Shown here piece after piece: positions 9,232 through 16,972 of a DNA stretch of 64,000 nucleotides. The notes below the pieces were generated by a model that was not told where the DNA came from, did no database searches, and saw only the letters and a list, made by a program, of their open reading frames with translations. The position numbers were made by a program, and so were the translations under genes. How positions within the stretch are numbered: position 1 is the first letter of the stretch; every line of letters starts with the position of its first letter. The DNA comes from Amycolatopsis nigrescens CSC17Ta-90 (GTDB taxonomy: Bacteria > Actinomycetota > Actinomycetes > Mycobacteriales > Pseudonocardiaceae), in assembly GCF_000384315.1 (NCBI RefSeq), contig NZ_ARVW01000001.1, positions 5,580,157 to 5,644,156 on the forward strand, in the 5' to 3' direction.

Positions 9232-9316
9232 GACGGCGCCACGCTCCGATGTCCACGATCCGGGAGATTCAGACCAGAGACTGGAAGCGTGGCGGGGAGT
9301 GTGGCACCATGCCGGC

Positions 9317-9361
9317 ATGGCTTCCTTTGCCGCGATCATTATTCGCCAGCGCGCCGGTTAG
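9317..9361 (+). CDS. cimA attenuator leader peptide
   Basis: A 14-codon frame reads MASFAAIIIRQRAG. Three Ile codons in a row include two ATT codons, which are rare in this GC-rich DNA. Its 3' end overlaps the first arm of a hairpin that precedes an intrinsic terminator. The ribosome site is weak: GGGGAG at 9294-9299 is 17 bases from ATG 9317 but suits an out-of-frame ATG at 9309. The fit with isoleucine supply matches the cimA gene downstream. Not seen experimentally; inferred from organisation. Confidence 0.7.
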   Translation: MASFAAIIIRQRAG

Positions 9362-9420
9362 GTACTCCTTCGAGCACCCGGCGCGCAGACCTCTCGCATT
9401 CGCGGGGGGTCTTTTTGTTT
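9349..9420 (+). terminator. Ribosome-mediated attenuator of cimA
   Basis: Segment 1 (9349-9357) and segment 2 (9378-9386) form a perfect 9-bp hairpin. Terminator arms AGACCTCTCGC (9387-9397) and GCGGGGGGTCT (9402-9412) form 11 pairs, two of them G-U, with loop ATTC and a run of T at 9412-9416. Segment 2 can instead pair with the terminator's right arm: ACCC and CGCG in 9376-9385 against 9401-9410, with two mismatches. A ribosome stalled at the Ile codons 9335-9343 would cover segment 1 and favour this antiterminator. Confidence 0.8.
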
Positions 9421-9478
9421 GCCCAGGACCCTTTCCGCTGTGCTCCCGAAACCTCCCGAAACGACCAGGAGAGAAACC

Positions 9479-11098
9479 GTGACCCGGACAGCACCGGCCG
9501 GCACCCCGCTCGGCGACGACTTCCACCTGTACGACACGACCCTGCGCGACGGCGCGCAGCGGGAGGGGATCTCGTACTCGGTGGCGGACAAGCTCGCCGT
9601 GGCGCGGCTGCTGGACGAACTGGGGGTCGGGTACATCGAGGGCGGCTGGCCGGGCGCGCTGCCGAAGGACACCGAGTTCTTCGCGAAGGCGGCCGCGGGC
9701 GAACTGACGCTCAAGCACGCGGCGCTGGTCGCCTTCGGGTCCACCCGCAAGCCGGGCGCCCGTGCCGACGAGGACGCACAGGTGCGGGCGCTGCTCGACG
9801 CGCAGACGCCGGTGGTGACCCTGGTGGCCAAGTCGGACCTGCGGCACATCGAGCGGGCGCTGCGGGTGGACGTGGCCGAGGCCTGCGCGATGGTGCGGGA
9901 CACGGTGGCCTTCCTCGTCGCCGAAGGCCGCCGGGTTTTCCTTGACGCGGAACACTTTTTCGACGGCTACGGCTACCATCCCGACACCTCGCTGCGAGTG
10001 CTCGACGCGGCGGCCGAAGGCGGCGCGGACGTACTCGTGCTGTGCGACACCAACGGCGGGCAGCTGCCGCTGGGACTCGCCGAAACGGTGCGCGAGATCA
10101 AGGAGCGCACCGGTTTCCGGCTCGGCATCCACTGCCAGGACGACACTTCCTGCGCGGTGGCGAACAGCATCGCGGCGGTGCAGGCCGGCGCGACCCATGT
10201 CCAGTGCACTGCGAACGGTTACGGGGAGCGGGCCGGCAACGCCGACCTGTTCGCCGTGACCGGGAACCTGGTGGCCAAGCTCGGCATGGCGGTGCTCCCC
10301 ACCGGGGGCGCGGCCGAGCTCACCCGGGTCTCCCATGCCCTTGCCGAAATCGCGAACATCGCACCCGACACCCACCAGGCTTACGTCGGGACGTCGGCCT
10401 TCGCCCACAAGGCGGGTCTGCACGCGAGCGCGATCAAGGTGGATCCGTTGTTGTACAACCACATCGATCCAGCTTCTGTCGGCAATGACATGCGGGTACT
10501 GGTCACCGAAATGGCCGGCAGGGCCAGCCTCGAGCTCAAGGGACGTGAGCTCGGGGTCGACCTTGCCGGCCAGCCCGAAGCGCTGAGCAGCGCGGTGCGC
10601 AAGGTCAAGTCCCTGGAGGCGCAGGGCTGGTCCTTCGAGGCCGCGGACGCGTCACTGGAACTGTTGCTGCGCAGGGAGGTGGACGGCCCGCAGAACGAGG
10701 TGCTGGACTCCCCGCCGTTCAGCCTGGAGTCCTACCGGGTGGTGCTGGACCACCGCTCGGACGGCGAGATCGTCTCCGAGGCGACGGTTAAGGTGCACGT
10801 TGCGGGCAGGCGGGTGATCGCCACCGCGGAGGGCAACGGTCCGGTGCACGCGCTGGACGCCGCACTGCGCGAGGCGCTCAGCCCGCACCTGTCCTGGTTG
10901 GACACCGTGGAGCTGGCCGACTACAAGGTGCGCATCCTGCCGGGACATCCCGGTACGGACGCGGTGACCAGGGTGCTGGTGGGCAGCACCGACGGGCAGC
11001 GCGAATGGACCACCGTCGGCGTGCACGGCAACATCGTGGAAGCGAGCTGGCTCGCCCTCCGCGATGCCCTCGTGCACAAGAGCCTCCGCGCCGGCTGA
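9479..11098 (+). CDS. cimA: (R)-citramalate synthase
   Basis: This enzyme condenses pyruvate and acetyl-CoA to citramalate, the entry to the threonine-independent isoleucine route. It has 539 residues. The DRE-TIM barrel start LYDTTLRDGAQREGISYSVADK gives the catalytic Arg and Asp; VLCDTNGGQLP and LGIHCQDDTSCAVANS give the metal ligands, and the HKAGLHASA segment follows. The C-terminal LeuA-dimer regulatory domain is present (residues about 400-539). The N-terminal GDDFHLYDTTLRDG with YIEGGWPGALPKDTEFF distinguishes CimA from LeuA. GTG 9479 is used, with AGGAGAG at 9467-9473. An Ile-codon leader and terminator precede it, consistent with control by isoleucine. Confidence 0.93.
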   Translation: MTRTAPAGTPLGDDFHLYDTTLRDGAQREGISYSVADKLAVARLLDELGVGYIEGGWPGALPKDTEFFAKAAAGELTLKHAALVAFGSTRKPGARADEDAQVRALLDAQTPVVTLVAKSDLRHIERALRVDVAEACAMVRDTVAFLVAEGRRVFLDAEHFFDGYGYHPDTSLRVLDAAAEGGADVLVLCDTNGGQLPLGLAETVREIKERTGFRLGIHCQDDTSCAVANSIAAVQAGATHVQCTANGYGERAGNADLFAVTGNLVAKLGMAVLPTGGAAELTRVSHALAEIANIAPDTHQAYVGTSAFAHKAGLHASAIKVDPLLYNHIDPASVGNDMRVLVTEMAGRASLELKGRELGVDLAGQPEALSSAVRKVKSLEAQGWSFEAADASLELLLRREVDGPQNEVLDSPPFSLESYRVVLDHRSDGEIVSEATVKVHVAGRRVIATAEGNGPVHALDAALREALSPHLSWLDTVELADYKVRILPGHPGTDAVTRVLVGSTDGQREWTTVGVHGNIVEASWLALRDALVHKSLRAG

Positions 11099-11104
11099 AC
11101 CCGG

Positions 11105-11791
11105 CTAGCCGGTGAGCAGGGTGAGGCCGTAGGCGGCGAGGATCGGGTTGATCGGCTTGAAGTAGGTGACGCCGCCGGAGGAGCAGTTGCCGGAACCGCC
11201 GACCAGCACGCCCTGCGCCTGGCTGCCGCTGATGAACGGCCCGCCGGCGTCGCCGGGTTCGGCGCAGACGTTGGTGCGCGTCAGCCCGCTGATCGTGCCC
11301 TCCGGGAAGGTGACGGTCTGGTTCTTCGCCACGATCGTGCCGCAGTGCCAGCCGGTGGTGCGGCCCGCCCGGCACACCGACGCACCGACCGGCGCCTCGG
11401 CCGAGCCGGTGATGGTGATCGTGCCGCCGCTGCCGGTCGGCACCTGCGGCACCAGCTGCCAGTCGGTCGTGTTGGTCACCCTGACCACGAGCACCCCGTT
11501 GGCTGGCGTCTGCACCGGCCCGATCACCCCGACCAGTACGTGCGCCCCGCTGTAGACCGTCTCGCCCGGCTGCCCGCAGGAGCGGCCGGCGATCAGGTAG
11601 CCGGTGCTGCCGCCGGTCGCCGCGAAGGCCGCGGTGCAGCGGAAACCGGAGTCGGTGAACAACGGGCTGCCCCCGCCGAGCGGGGCTTTCGCCGCGGCGT
11701 GCGCGGCCGATGGCAGGAGCAGGATGGCGAGCAGGAAACCCGCGACCGACGCGATCGCGGAACGGAACCGATGCGGTGCGATGCGTGCCAT
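11105..11791 (-). CDS. Secreted streptogrisin-like (S1E) pseudoprotease
   Basis: The 228-residue product has a signal peptide ending AAHA and a chymotrypsin-fold domain close to Streptomyces griseus proteases (FRCTAAF, VRVTNTT, RTNVCAEPGDAGGP, GSGNCSSGG, FKPINPILAAYGL). All three catalytic positions are changed. The TAGHC motif is IAGRSC (residues 67-72), the Asp of NDYGIV is Gly in NGVLVV, and GDSGGP is GDAGGP (180-185; the Ala codon is at 11246-11248). Disulphide cysteines are kept. No long propeptide is present. GGAGG five bases before ATG 11791 sets the start. It converges on cimA with a 6-base gap. A binding or inhibitor role is possible but unproved. Confidence 0.85.
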   Translation of the reverse strand: MARIAPHRFRSAIASVAGFLLAILLLPSAAHAAAKAPLGGGSPLFTDSGFRCTAAFAATGGSTGYLIAGRSCGQPGETVYSGAHVLVGVIGPVQTPANGVLVVRVTNTTDWQLVPQVPTGSGGTITITGSAEAPVGASVCRAGRTTGWHCGTIVAKNQTVTFPEGTISGLTRTNVCAEPGDAGGPFISGSQAQGVLVGGSGNCSSGGVTYFKPINPILAAYGLTLLTG

Positions 11792-11923
11792 GACGGCCTC
11801 CATGGGCTCGGGCAGGCTCGGGTTGCCCGTCCACGGTAGGCAGCGATCCGCGGCCGGCCCAGGGCCATCCGTCGGATTCTGGCGCGGTATTCGGCCTGGC
11901 ACGCCCACGCCGCGGCCCGGCCG

Positions 11924-11929
11924 TAGACT
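11924..11929 (+). promoter_or_regulatory. -10 box giving a probable leaderless FAH-family transcript
   Basis: TAGACT ends seven bases before ATG 11937, and no ribosome site is present. The pattern recurs in this window (see findings). Confidence 0.6.
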
Positions 11930-11936
11930 CCGGGCC

Positions 11937-12710
11937 ATGCGCTTAGCCCGAATTGCTCATCCGGCCGGTGGTGTCGCGTTCGCCTCGGTGGACGGCGAAG
12001 GTGACGACGCCCAGGTGCTCGAGATCGCCGAACATCCGTTCGGCCAGCCCAACTTCACCGGCCGCCGCTGGCCGCTGGCCGACGTCCGGCTGCTGGCCCC
12101 GATCCTGCCGACCAAGGTGATCGCGGTCGGCCGGAACTACGCCGCGCACGCCGCGGAGTTCGGCAACGAGGTGCCCTCCGCGCCGATGATCTTCCTGAAG
12201 CCCTCCACGAGCGTGATCGGCCCGAACGCGGCGATCAAGCTGCCGCCCAGTTCGTCCAGAGTGGACTTCGAGGGCGAGCTCGCGGTGGTGATCGGGCAGC
12301 CGGTGAAGAACGTGCCCGCCGCGCGTGCGGCGAGCGCGGTGCTCGGTTACACGATCGCCAACGACGTGAGCGCCAGGGACCAGCAGAAGTCCGACGGGCA
12401 GTGGGGCAGGGCCAAGGGTTACGACACCTTCTGCCCGCTCGGCCCGTGGATCGAGACCACGCTCGACCCCGCCGATCTGGCGTTGCGCACCGAGGTGGAC
12501 GGCGAGACCAAACAGGACAGCCGTACTTCCTCGCTGGTGCACAAGATCCCGGAGCTCATCGAGTTCGTCTCCGGCGTGATGACCCTGCTGCCCGGTGACG
12601 TGATCCTCACCGGCACCCCGGAGGGCGTCGGCCCGATCACCGATGGGCAGCAGGTGTCGATCACCATCGAGGGCATCGGCACGCTCGCTAATCCCGTACA
12701 GGCGCAGTAG
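11937..12710 (+). CDS. Fumarylacetoacetate hydrolase family protein
   Basis: A 257-residue soluble enzyme of the FAH fold. IAVGRNYAAHAAEFGNEVPSAPMIFLKPSTSVIGPN is the family core, and VDFEGELAVVIG carries acidic metal ligands. ANDVSARDQQKSDGQWGRAKGYDTFCPLGPWI and LPGDVILTGTPEGVGP complete the active site. Members hydrolyse or decarboxylate acyl-pyruvates and related oxo acids; the actual substrate is not known. It has the same place next to gltX as in mycobacteria. The 3' end overlaps the convergent monooxygenase gene by 23 bases. It probably has a leaderless start. Confidence 0.92.
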   Translation: MRLARIAHPAGGVAFASVDGEGDDAQVLEIAEHPFGQPNFTGRRWPLADVRLLAPILPTKVIAVGRNYAAHAAEFGNEVPSAPMIFLKPSTSVIGPNAAIKLPPSSSRVDFEGELAVVIGQPVKNVPAARAASAVLGYTIANDVSARDQQKSDGQWGRAKGYDTFCPLGPWIETTLDPADLALRTEVDGETKQDSRTSSLVHKIPELIEFVSGVMTLLPGDVILTGTPEGVGPITDGQQVSITIEGIGTLANPVQAQ

Positions 12711-13935
12711 CGGGTTCGGGCGCGCGCCGGGCGAACTCCGGCGCGTGCTCCGGCCGGACGCCGACGCCGAGCAGGTAGGCGGGCACGATCGACAGCTTCG
12801 GGAATCGGCCCAGCACGACTTGCATCGCCTTCGGCGGGCCGTTGCGCTTGCCCTCCATCACCGGTCGCATCACCGCGCGGTGCAGCAGCCGTTGCAGGGT
12901 CTGCACGGCCACCGTGGGCAGCCACCGCCTGGCGCGCACCTTGGCCAGGTCCCGCCCGCTCGGCCTGCCCCGGCGCAGCGGCGCCGCGAGCAGGTGCGCG
13001 GTGGCCACCGCGTCCTGCACCGCGAGGTTGATGCCCACCCCGCCGATCGGCGACATCGCGTGTGCGGCGTCGCCGATGCACAGCAGCCCTTCGGCGTGCC
13101 AGCGGTGCAGCCGGTTCAACCGGACTTCGAGGTGCTTGACGTCGTCCATCGACTTCAGCTCGTCCAGCCGGTCGCCGTACTCCGGGCAGATCTGCGCCAC
13201 GTTTTCCCGGAACGCCTCGACGCCCTGTGCCCGCAGGTCTTCGCCTTTCGGGGCCAGATAGGCGATCTGGAAGTAGTCTGTCCGGGGCAGCGCGATGGCG
13301 AACCGGCGGTCGCGCATCCGCGGCACCAGCTGGTCGCCCCGTTCGCCTTCGCGGCGTGGCAGCCGGAACCACCAGGTGTCGAACGGGGTGTCGAACTCCT
13401 TCGGCGTCAGCGCGCCTTCGCGCCTGGCCAGCGACCAGCGCCCGTCGGCGGCGACCACGAGGTCGGCGCGCAGCTCTCCTTCGCCGTCGGCCGAGCGGTA
13501 GCGCACCCCGGCGAACCGGCGGTGTTCGCGGATCAGGCCGGTCACTTCGGTGTTCATCCGCAGGGTGAAGCCGGGCTCCTTGCGGCCGGCTTCGGCGAGC
13601 AGGTCGAGGAAGTCCCACTGCGGGACCATCGCGACGTAGGGGTGCGGCACCTTCAGCCGGTCCAGCTCGGCGATGTTCAGCATGGTGTCCCGGTCGATCG
13701 GGAAGCCGATCCGGCTGATCTCGCTGTGCGGCACCGCGGCGAACTTCTCGCCGAGGCCCAGTTCGTCGAGCAGGGTCAGGGTCGACGGATGCACGGTGTC
13801 GCCCCGGAAGTCGCGCAGGAAGTCGCCGTGCTTCTCCAGCACGGTCACCCGCACGCCGCCCCTGGCGAGCAGGAGCCCCAGCACCATTCCGGCCGGCCCG
13901 CCGCCGATGACCACGCAGGTCGTGCGCTCGGTCAT
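12688..13935 (-). CDS. FAD-dependent aromatic-hydroxylase-type monooxygenase
   Basis: A 415-residue class A flavoprotein monooxygenase. It shows [28 protein letters not shown] (Rossmann GxGxxG, residues about 8-36), the DG motif in [14 protein letters not shown], and the GD motif in [26 protein letters not shown]. These bind FAD and NAD(P)H; the substrate, probably aromatic or polyketide-like, cannot be told. AAGGAG lies eight bases before ATG 13935. A 22-base near-palindrome at 13948-13969 overlaps the promoter region, so the gene is probably repressor-controlled, but no regulator is adjacent. It looks inserted between the FAH gene and gltX, which are direct neighbours in mycobacteria. Confidence 0.92.
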   Translation of the reverse strand: MTERTTCVVIGGGPAGMVLGLLLARGGVRVTVLEKHGDFLRDFRGDTVHPSTLTLLDELGLGEKFAAVPHSEISRIGFPIDRDTMLNIAELDRLKVPHPYVAMVPQWDFLDLLAEAGRKEPGFTLRMNTEVTGLIREHRRFAGVRYRSADGEGELRADLVVAADGRWSLARREGALTPKEFDTPFDTWWFRLPRREGERGDQLVPRMRDRRFAIALPRTDYFQIAYLAPKGEDLRAQGVEAFRENVAQICPEYGDRLDELKSMDDVKHLEVRLNRLHRWHAEGLLCIGDAAHAMSPIGGVGINLAVQDAVATAHLLAAPLRRGRPSGRDLAKVRARRWLPTVAVQTLQRLLHRAVMRPVMEGKRNGPPKAMQVVLGRFPKLSIVPAYLLGVGVRPEHAPEFARRAPEPATAPVRD

Positions 13936-13947
13936 GCTCACCACTCC

Positions 13948-13969
13948 TTATTCAGCACTTGTTGAATAA
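13948..13969. promoter_or_regulatory. TetR-type operator upstream of the monooxygenase
   Basis: TTATTCAGCA (13948-13957) and TGTTGAATAA (13960-13969) match in 9 of 10 positions around two central bases. The site is AT-rich in GC-rich DNA and starts 12 bases upstream of ATG 13935. Such TTCAACA-type palindromes are common TetR-family sites. Confidence 0.65.
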
Positions 13970-14033
13970 ACTCAGAGTGCACCCCCACCGCGACTGCGTC
14001 AAGTCCGGGGCGTGCGGATACGCTGATCGGGCT

Positions 14034-15521
14034 ATGACTGAGATCTCTGAGCCCGCCGTGCGCGCCCGCTTCTGCCCGTCACCGACCGGAACCCCGCACG
14101 TCGGGCTGATCCGGACCGCCCTTTTCAACTGGGCCTTCGCCCGCCATCACGGCGGCAGCCTGGTGTTCCGGATCGAGGACACCGACGCGGCACGCGACTC
14201 CGAAGAGTCCTACGAGGCGCTGCTCGACGCGCTGCGCTGGCTCGGCCTCGACTGGGACGAGGGACCGGAGGTCGGCGGCGACCACGGGCCGTACCGCCAG
14301 AGCGAGCGTCGCGAGATCTACGCCGACGTCGCCGCCCGCTTGCTTGCCGCCGGCGAACTCTACGAAGCGTTCTCGACCAACGAAGAGGTCGAGGCGCGGC
14401 GCAAAGCCGCCGGGCAGGACACCAAGCTCGGCTACGACAACTTCGACCGCGACCTCACCGAGGAGCAGCGCGCCGCCTTCCGCGCCGAAGGCCGCAGCCC
14501 GGTGCTGCGGCTGCGGATGCCGGACGAGGACCTCGGCTGGACGGACCTGGTCCGCGGGCCGATCAGCTTCCCGGCCGGCACCATCCCGGACCCGGTGCTG
14601 GTGCGGGCCAACGCCGAGCCGCTCTACACGCTGACCAACCCGGTGGACGACGCGCTGATGCAGATCACGCACGTGCTGCGCGGCGAGGACCTGCTGCCGT
14701 CCACCCCCCGGCAGATCGCGCTGTACCAGGCGCTGCGCCGGATCGGGGTGGCCGAGTTCGTCCCGGAGTTCGGCCACCTGCCCTACGTGCTGGGTGATGG
14801 CAACAAGAAACTGTCCAAACGGGACCCTTCTTCGAACCTTTTCAACTACCGCGACCGCGGGTTCATCCCCGAGGGCCTGCTGAACTACCTGGCCCTGCTC
14901 GGCTGGTCGATCGCCGACGACCGCGACGTGTTCAGCGTGGCCGAGCTGGTCGAGGCCTTCGAGATCGGCAAGGTCAGCGCGAACCCGGCCCGGTTCGACG
15001 TGAAGAAGGCCGAGGCGATCAACGGCACCCACCTGCGGGCGCTGGACTCCGAGGACTTCGTGACCAGGGTCGTGCCGTACCTTGCCGCGGCCGGAGTGCT
15101 GCCCGAGAAGCCGTCCGAGGAGCAACTGGCCGCGCTGAGCGTGATCGCGCCACTCGTGCAGGAACGGGTGACCGTGCTCGGCGACGCGGCGGGCATGCTC
15201 CGCTTCCTGTTCGTGGACGAGGAAACCTTCGCGCCGGAAGAGGATTCGGCGACCAAGGCACTCGGCCCTGACTCGGAACCGGTGTTACGCGCTGCGATCG
15301 AGTCGCTGGCGGCGCTGCCGTCCTGGGAGACCGCGCGGATCGAGCAGGCGCTCAAGGAAGCCCTTGTGGACGGACTCGGGTTGAAGCCGCGCAAGGCTTT
15401 CGCGCCGGTCCGGGTGGCGGTAACCGGCCGTACCGTATCGCCTCCGCTGTACGAATCCATGGAGCTGCTCGGCCGCGACCGGTCCCTCGGCCGGCTCCGT
15501 CGCGCGCTGCCTGCCAACTGA
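14034..15521 (+). CDS. gltX: Glutamate--tRNA ligase
   Basis: This class I aminoacyl-tRNA synthetase charges tRNA-Glu; in actinobacteria it is usually the non-discriminating form that also charges tRNA-Gln, which then needs an amidotransferase. It has 495 residues. The HIGH-equivalent motif is [21 protein letters not shown] and the KMSKS-equivalent is [22 protein letters not shown] and [21 protein letters not shown] are further signatures. A TACGCT box at 14019-14024 sits nine bases before ATG 14034, so it may be leaderless. Its own substrates, tRNA-Gln and tRNA-Glu, are encoded 1 kb downstream. Confidence 0.97.
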   Translation: MTEISEPAVRARFCPSPTGTPHVGLIRTALFNWAFARHHGGSLVFRIEDTDAARDSEESYEALLDALRWLGLDWDEGPEVGGDHGPYRQSERREIYADVAARLLAAGELYEAFSTNEEVEARRKAAGQDTKLGYDNFDRDLTEEQRAAFRAEGRSPVLRLRMPDEDLGWTDLVRGPISFPAGTIPDPVLVRANAEPLYTLTNPVDDALMQITHVLRGEDLLPSTPRQIALYQALRRIGVAEFVPEFGHLPYVLGDGNKKLSKRDPSSNLFNYRDRGFIPEGLLNYLALLGWSIADDRDVFSVAELVEAFEIGKVSANPARFDVKKAEAINGTHLRALDSEDFVTRVVPYLAAAGVLPEKPSEEQLAALSVIAPLVQERVTVLGDAAGMLRFLFVDEETFAPEEDSATKALGPDSEPVLRAAIESLAALPSWETARIEQALKEALVDGLGLKPRKAFAPVRVAVTGRTVSPPLYESMELLGRDRSLGRLRRALPAN

Positions 15522-15595
15522 GGGTAGAGCGAAAGAATCCAAACAGAGCAGCCGTAATCACCTCGACGGTCGAATCGGTACGGCCATAAGTGACC

Positions 15596-15601
15596 TAGCC
15601 T
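15596..15601 (+). promoter_or_regulatory. -10 box giving a probable leaderless HAD transcript
   Basis: TAGCCT ends six bases before GTG 15608 and no ribosome site is visible. Confidence 0.55.
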
Positions 15602-15607
15602 CGCTGA

Positions 15608-16390
15608 GTGGAACCCGCGCAGGCCTGGCCGGCCGCAACCCAGACCTCGATCACCACCAGCGATCCGTGGGCTCCGCCCAGCCTCCGCCTGGTCTGCCTG
15701 GACATCGACGACACGCTGATCGACTTCTCCGCCGCGGGAAGGCGCGCCCTGTGCGCGCTGATCGGCCGGGCCGACATGTGGCCGCTCTGGGAATACGTCA
15801 CGGACAGTCATGTGGCGATGGTGGTGGCCGGGCAGCTCGAGTACCGGCTGATGCACCACCGGCGCACCCAGTGCTTCCTGGCCGAGCTCGGCGTGCTGAT
15901 GGACGCCGAGGAGGTGGCCACCTTCGAGGTGCGCCGCAAGGACCTGCTGCGGCGCGGCTGGCGGCTCTTCGACGACGTGCTGCCCTGCCTCGACTGGCTG
16001 GTCGCGGCCGGCGTCCAGCTCGCCGCCGTGACCAACGCGTCGGGCGCGCACCAGCGCGCGAAACTGGCCGACCTCGGCCTGGCCCGGTTCTTCGACCACG
16101 TGGCCATCGCCGGCGAGATCGGCGTCGCCAAACCCGATCCGGTGATGTTCCACTCGGTCTGCCTAACCCTCGGCTGCGACCCGGTCGAGGCGGTGCACGT
16201 CGGCGACAAGCTCGACACCGACGCGGTGGGCGCCCGTGACGCCGGTCTCGGCGCCGTCTGGCTGGACCGCTCGGCGGCCGACACCAATCCGGACATGCCG
16301 TCCGGGGTGCACGTGGTGAACGGGCTGGACGAATTGCCGGAACTGCTGGTCAGTGAGTTCGCCAGGATCGGCGTACCGGCCCAGCGGTGA
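15608..16390 (+). CDS. HAD-family hydrolase
   Basis: A 260-residue haloacid-dehalogenase-type phosphatase. Motif I is CLDIDDTLIDF (nucleophile Asp, residues about 34-44), motif II is AAVTNASG, the Lys of motif III is in GVAKPDPVMF, and motif IV is HVGDKLDTDAVGARDAG. Substrates of this family are small phosphorylated metabolites or nucleotides; none can be assigned. It starts at GTG 15608 with a -10 box immediately upstream. It lies between gltX and the tRNA pair. Confidence 0.9.
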   Translation: MEPAQAWPAATQTSITTSDPWAPPSLRLVCLDIDDTLIDFSAAGRRALCALIGRADMWPLWEYVTDSHVAMVVAGQLEYRLMHHRRTQCFLAELGVLMDAEEVATFEVRRKDLLRRGWRLFDDVLPCLDWLVAAGVQLAAVTNASGAHQRAKLADLGLARFFDHVAIAGEIGVAKPDPVMFHSVCLTLGCDPVEAVHVGDKLDTDAVGARDAGLGAVWLDRSAADTNPDMPSGVHVVNGLDELPELLVSEFARIGVPAQR

Positions 16391-16486
16391 ACAGGTGGGG
16401 GCCGCTGCCGACCCTCCGGCGGCGTGGTCTAGTATTTCTTTCCGGCGGTGCTGAGCTGGTCTTCTGTCCGGAACGGTCCTCGCCAT

Positions 16487-16558
16487 TGGGGTATGGTGTA
16501 ATCGGCAGCACGACTGATTCTGGTTCAGTTAGTCTAGGTTCGAGTCCTGGTACCCCAG
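16487..16558 (+). tRNA. tRNA-Gln (anticodon CTG)
   Basis: The acceptor arms TGGGGTA (16487-16493) and TACCCCA (16551-16557) pair fully; G16558 is the discriminator. The anticodon stem is ACTGA/TCAGT with loop TTCTGGT, so the anticodon is CTG. The T arm contains GGTTCGAGTCC. CCA is not encoded. Confidence 0.95.
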
Positions 16559-16560
16559 CT

Positions 16561-16597
16561 GCGAAGAGAAAACCGGTACTGCTAAGGTTTCTCTCGC
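16561..16597 (+). other. Hairpin in the tRNA-Gln/tRNA-Glu spacer
   Basis: GCGAAGAGAAAACC (16561-16574) and GGTTTCTCTCGC (16586-16597) pair with two bulged A. It may guide processing of the joint transcript. Confidence 0.4.
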
Positions 16598-16617
16598 AAA
16601 CAGAAAAGAAGTCCTGA

Positions 16618-16690
16618 GCCCCCGTCGTCTAGCGGCCTAGGACGCCGGCCTCTCACGCCGGTAGCGTGGGTTCGAATCCCATCGGGGGTA
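16618..16690 (+). tRNA. tRNA-Glu (anticodon CTC)
   Basis: The acceptor arms GCCCCCG (16618-16624) and CGGGGGT (16683-16689) pair with a terminal G-U; A16690 is the discriminator. The anticodon stem CCGGC/GCCGG encloses CTCTCAC, giving CTC. The T arm contains GGGTTCGAATCCC. CCA is not encoded. Confidence 0.95.
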
Positions 16691-16700
16691 CGCGAGCGCA

Positions 16701-16745
16701 GCGAGCGCCCCATGTCTGCAGAAAGCGCAGACATGGGGCGCTCGC
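16701..16745 (+). terminator. Terminator of the tRNA pair
   Basis: Perfect 19-bp arms (16701-16719 and 16727-16745) with a 7-base loop, starting ten bases after tRNA-Glu and followed by GTTTGTG. Confidence 0.85.
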
Positions 16746-16749
16746 GTTT

Positions 16750-16815
16750 GTGTCTTCTGGGGGCCGAGCCCCCAGACCCCCAGGCGGGGGCAAGCCCCCT
16801 GCACCCCCCGCGGCA
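16750..16815. repeat. GC-rich multi-hairpin element
   Basis: The stretch alternates short runs of G and C (GGGGGCCGAGCCCCC, then CCCAGGCGGGGGCAAGCCCCC) that can form consecutive hairpins. Similar elements are widespread between genes in high-GC actinobacteria. It lies downstream of both the tRNA pair and ndgR. Confidence 0.6.
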
Positions 16816-16856
16816 TCGCCGGTTGGTCACCCGGCAGCCGCGTCTCCCCTTCCCCC

Positions 16857-16942
16857 GCGAGTCCCACGTTCGGGCACCGCGAGTTCCGCGTTCGGGGTCT
16901 GCGAGTTCCGCGTTGGGCGCCGCGAGTTCTGCGTTTGGGGCG
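16857..16942. repeat. Four tandem 21-22 bp repeats
   Basis: Units at 16857-16878, 16879-16900, 16901-16921 and 16922-16942 follow the pattern GCGAGTTCCGCGTTCGGG plus three or four variable bases. Each differs from the next by a few substitutions. They sit 30 bases downstream of the ndgR stop and are not a CRISPR array, because there are no spacers. Confidence 0.8.
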
Positions 16943-16972
16943 CGGGGCCCGGGGTGGGACCCGCGGACTGGG

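Noticed and set aside
9309..9482. Alternative small frame MPAWLPLPRS from ATG 9309 with a better ribosome site
   Set aside because: It runs through the terminator and into the cimA start, and carries no Ile cluster. The MASFAAIII frame fits the hairpin arrangement better, although the ribosome site leaves some doubt.
9269..10462. Long open frame antisense to cimA
   Set aside because: Same GC artefact. It also crosses the attenuator and terminator, and CimA is unambiguous.
11246..11248. Ser-to-Ala change as a sequencing error
   Set aside because: His and Asp positions are changed as well, so a single miscalled codon cannot explain the loss of the triad.
16857..16942. CRISPR array
   Set aside because: The four units are directly adjacent, imperfect, without spacers, and no cas genes are present.
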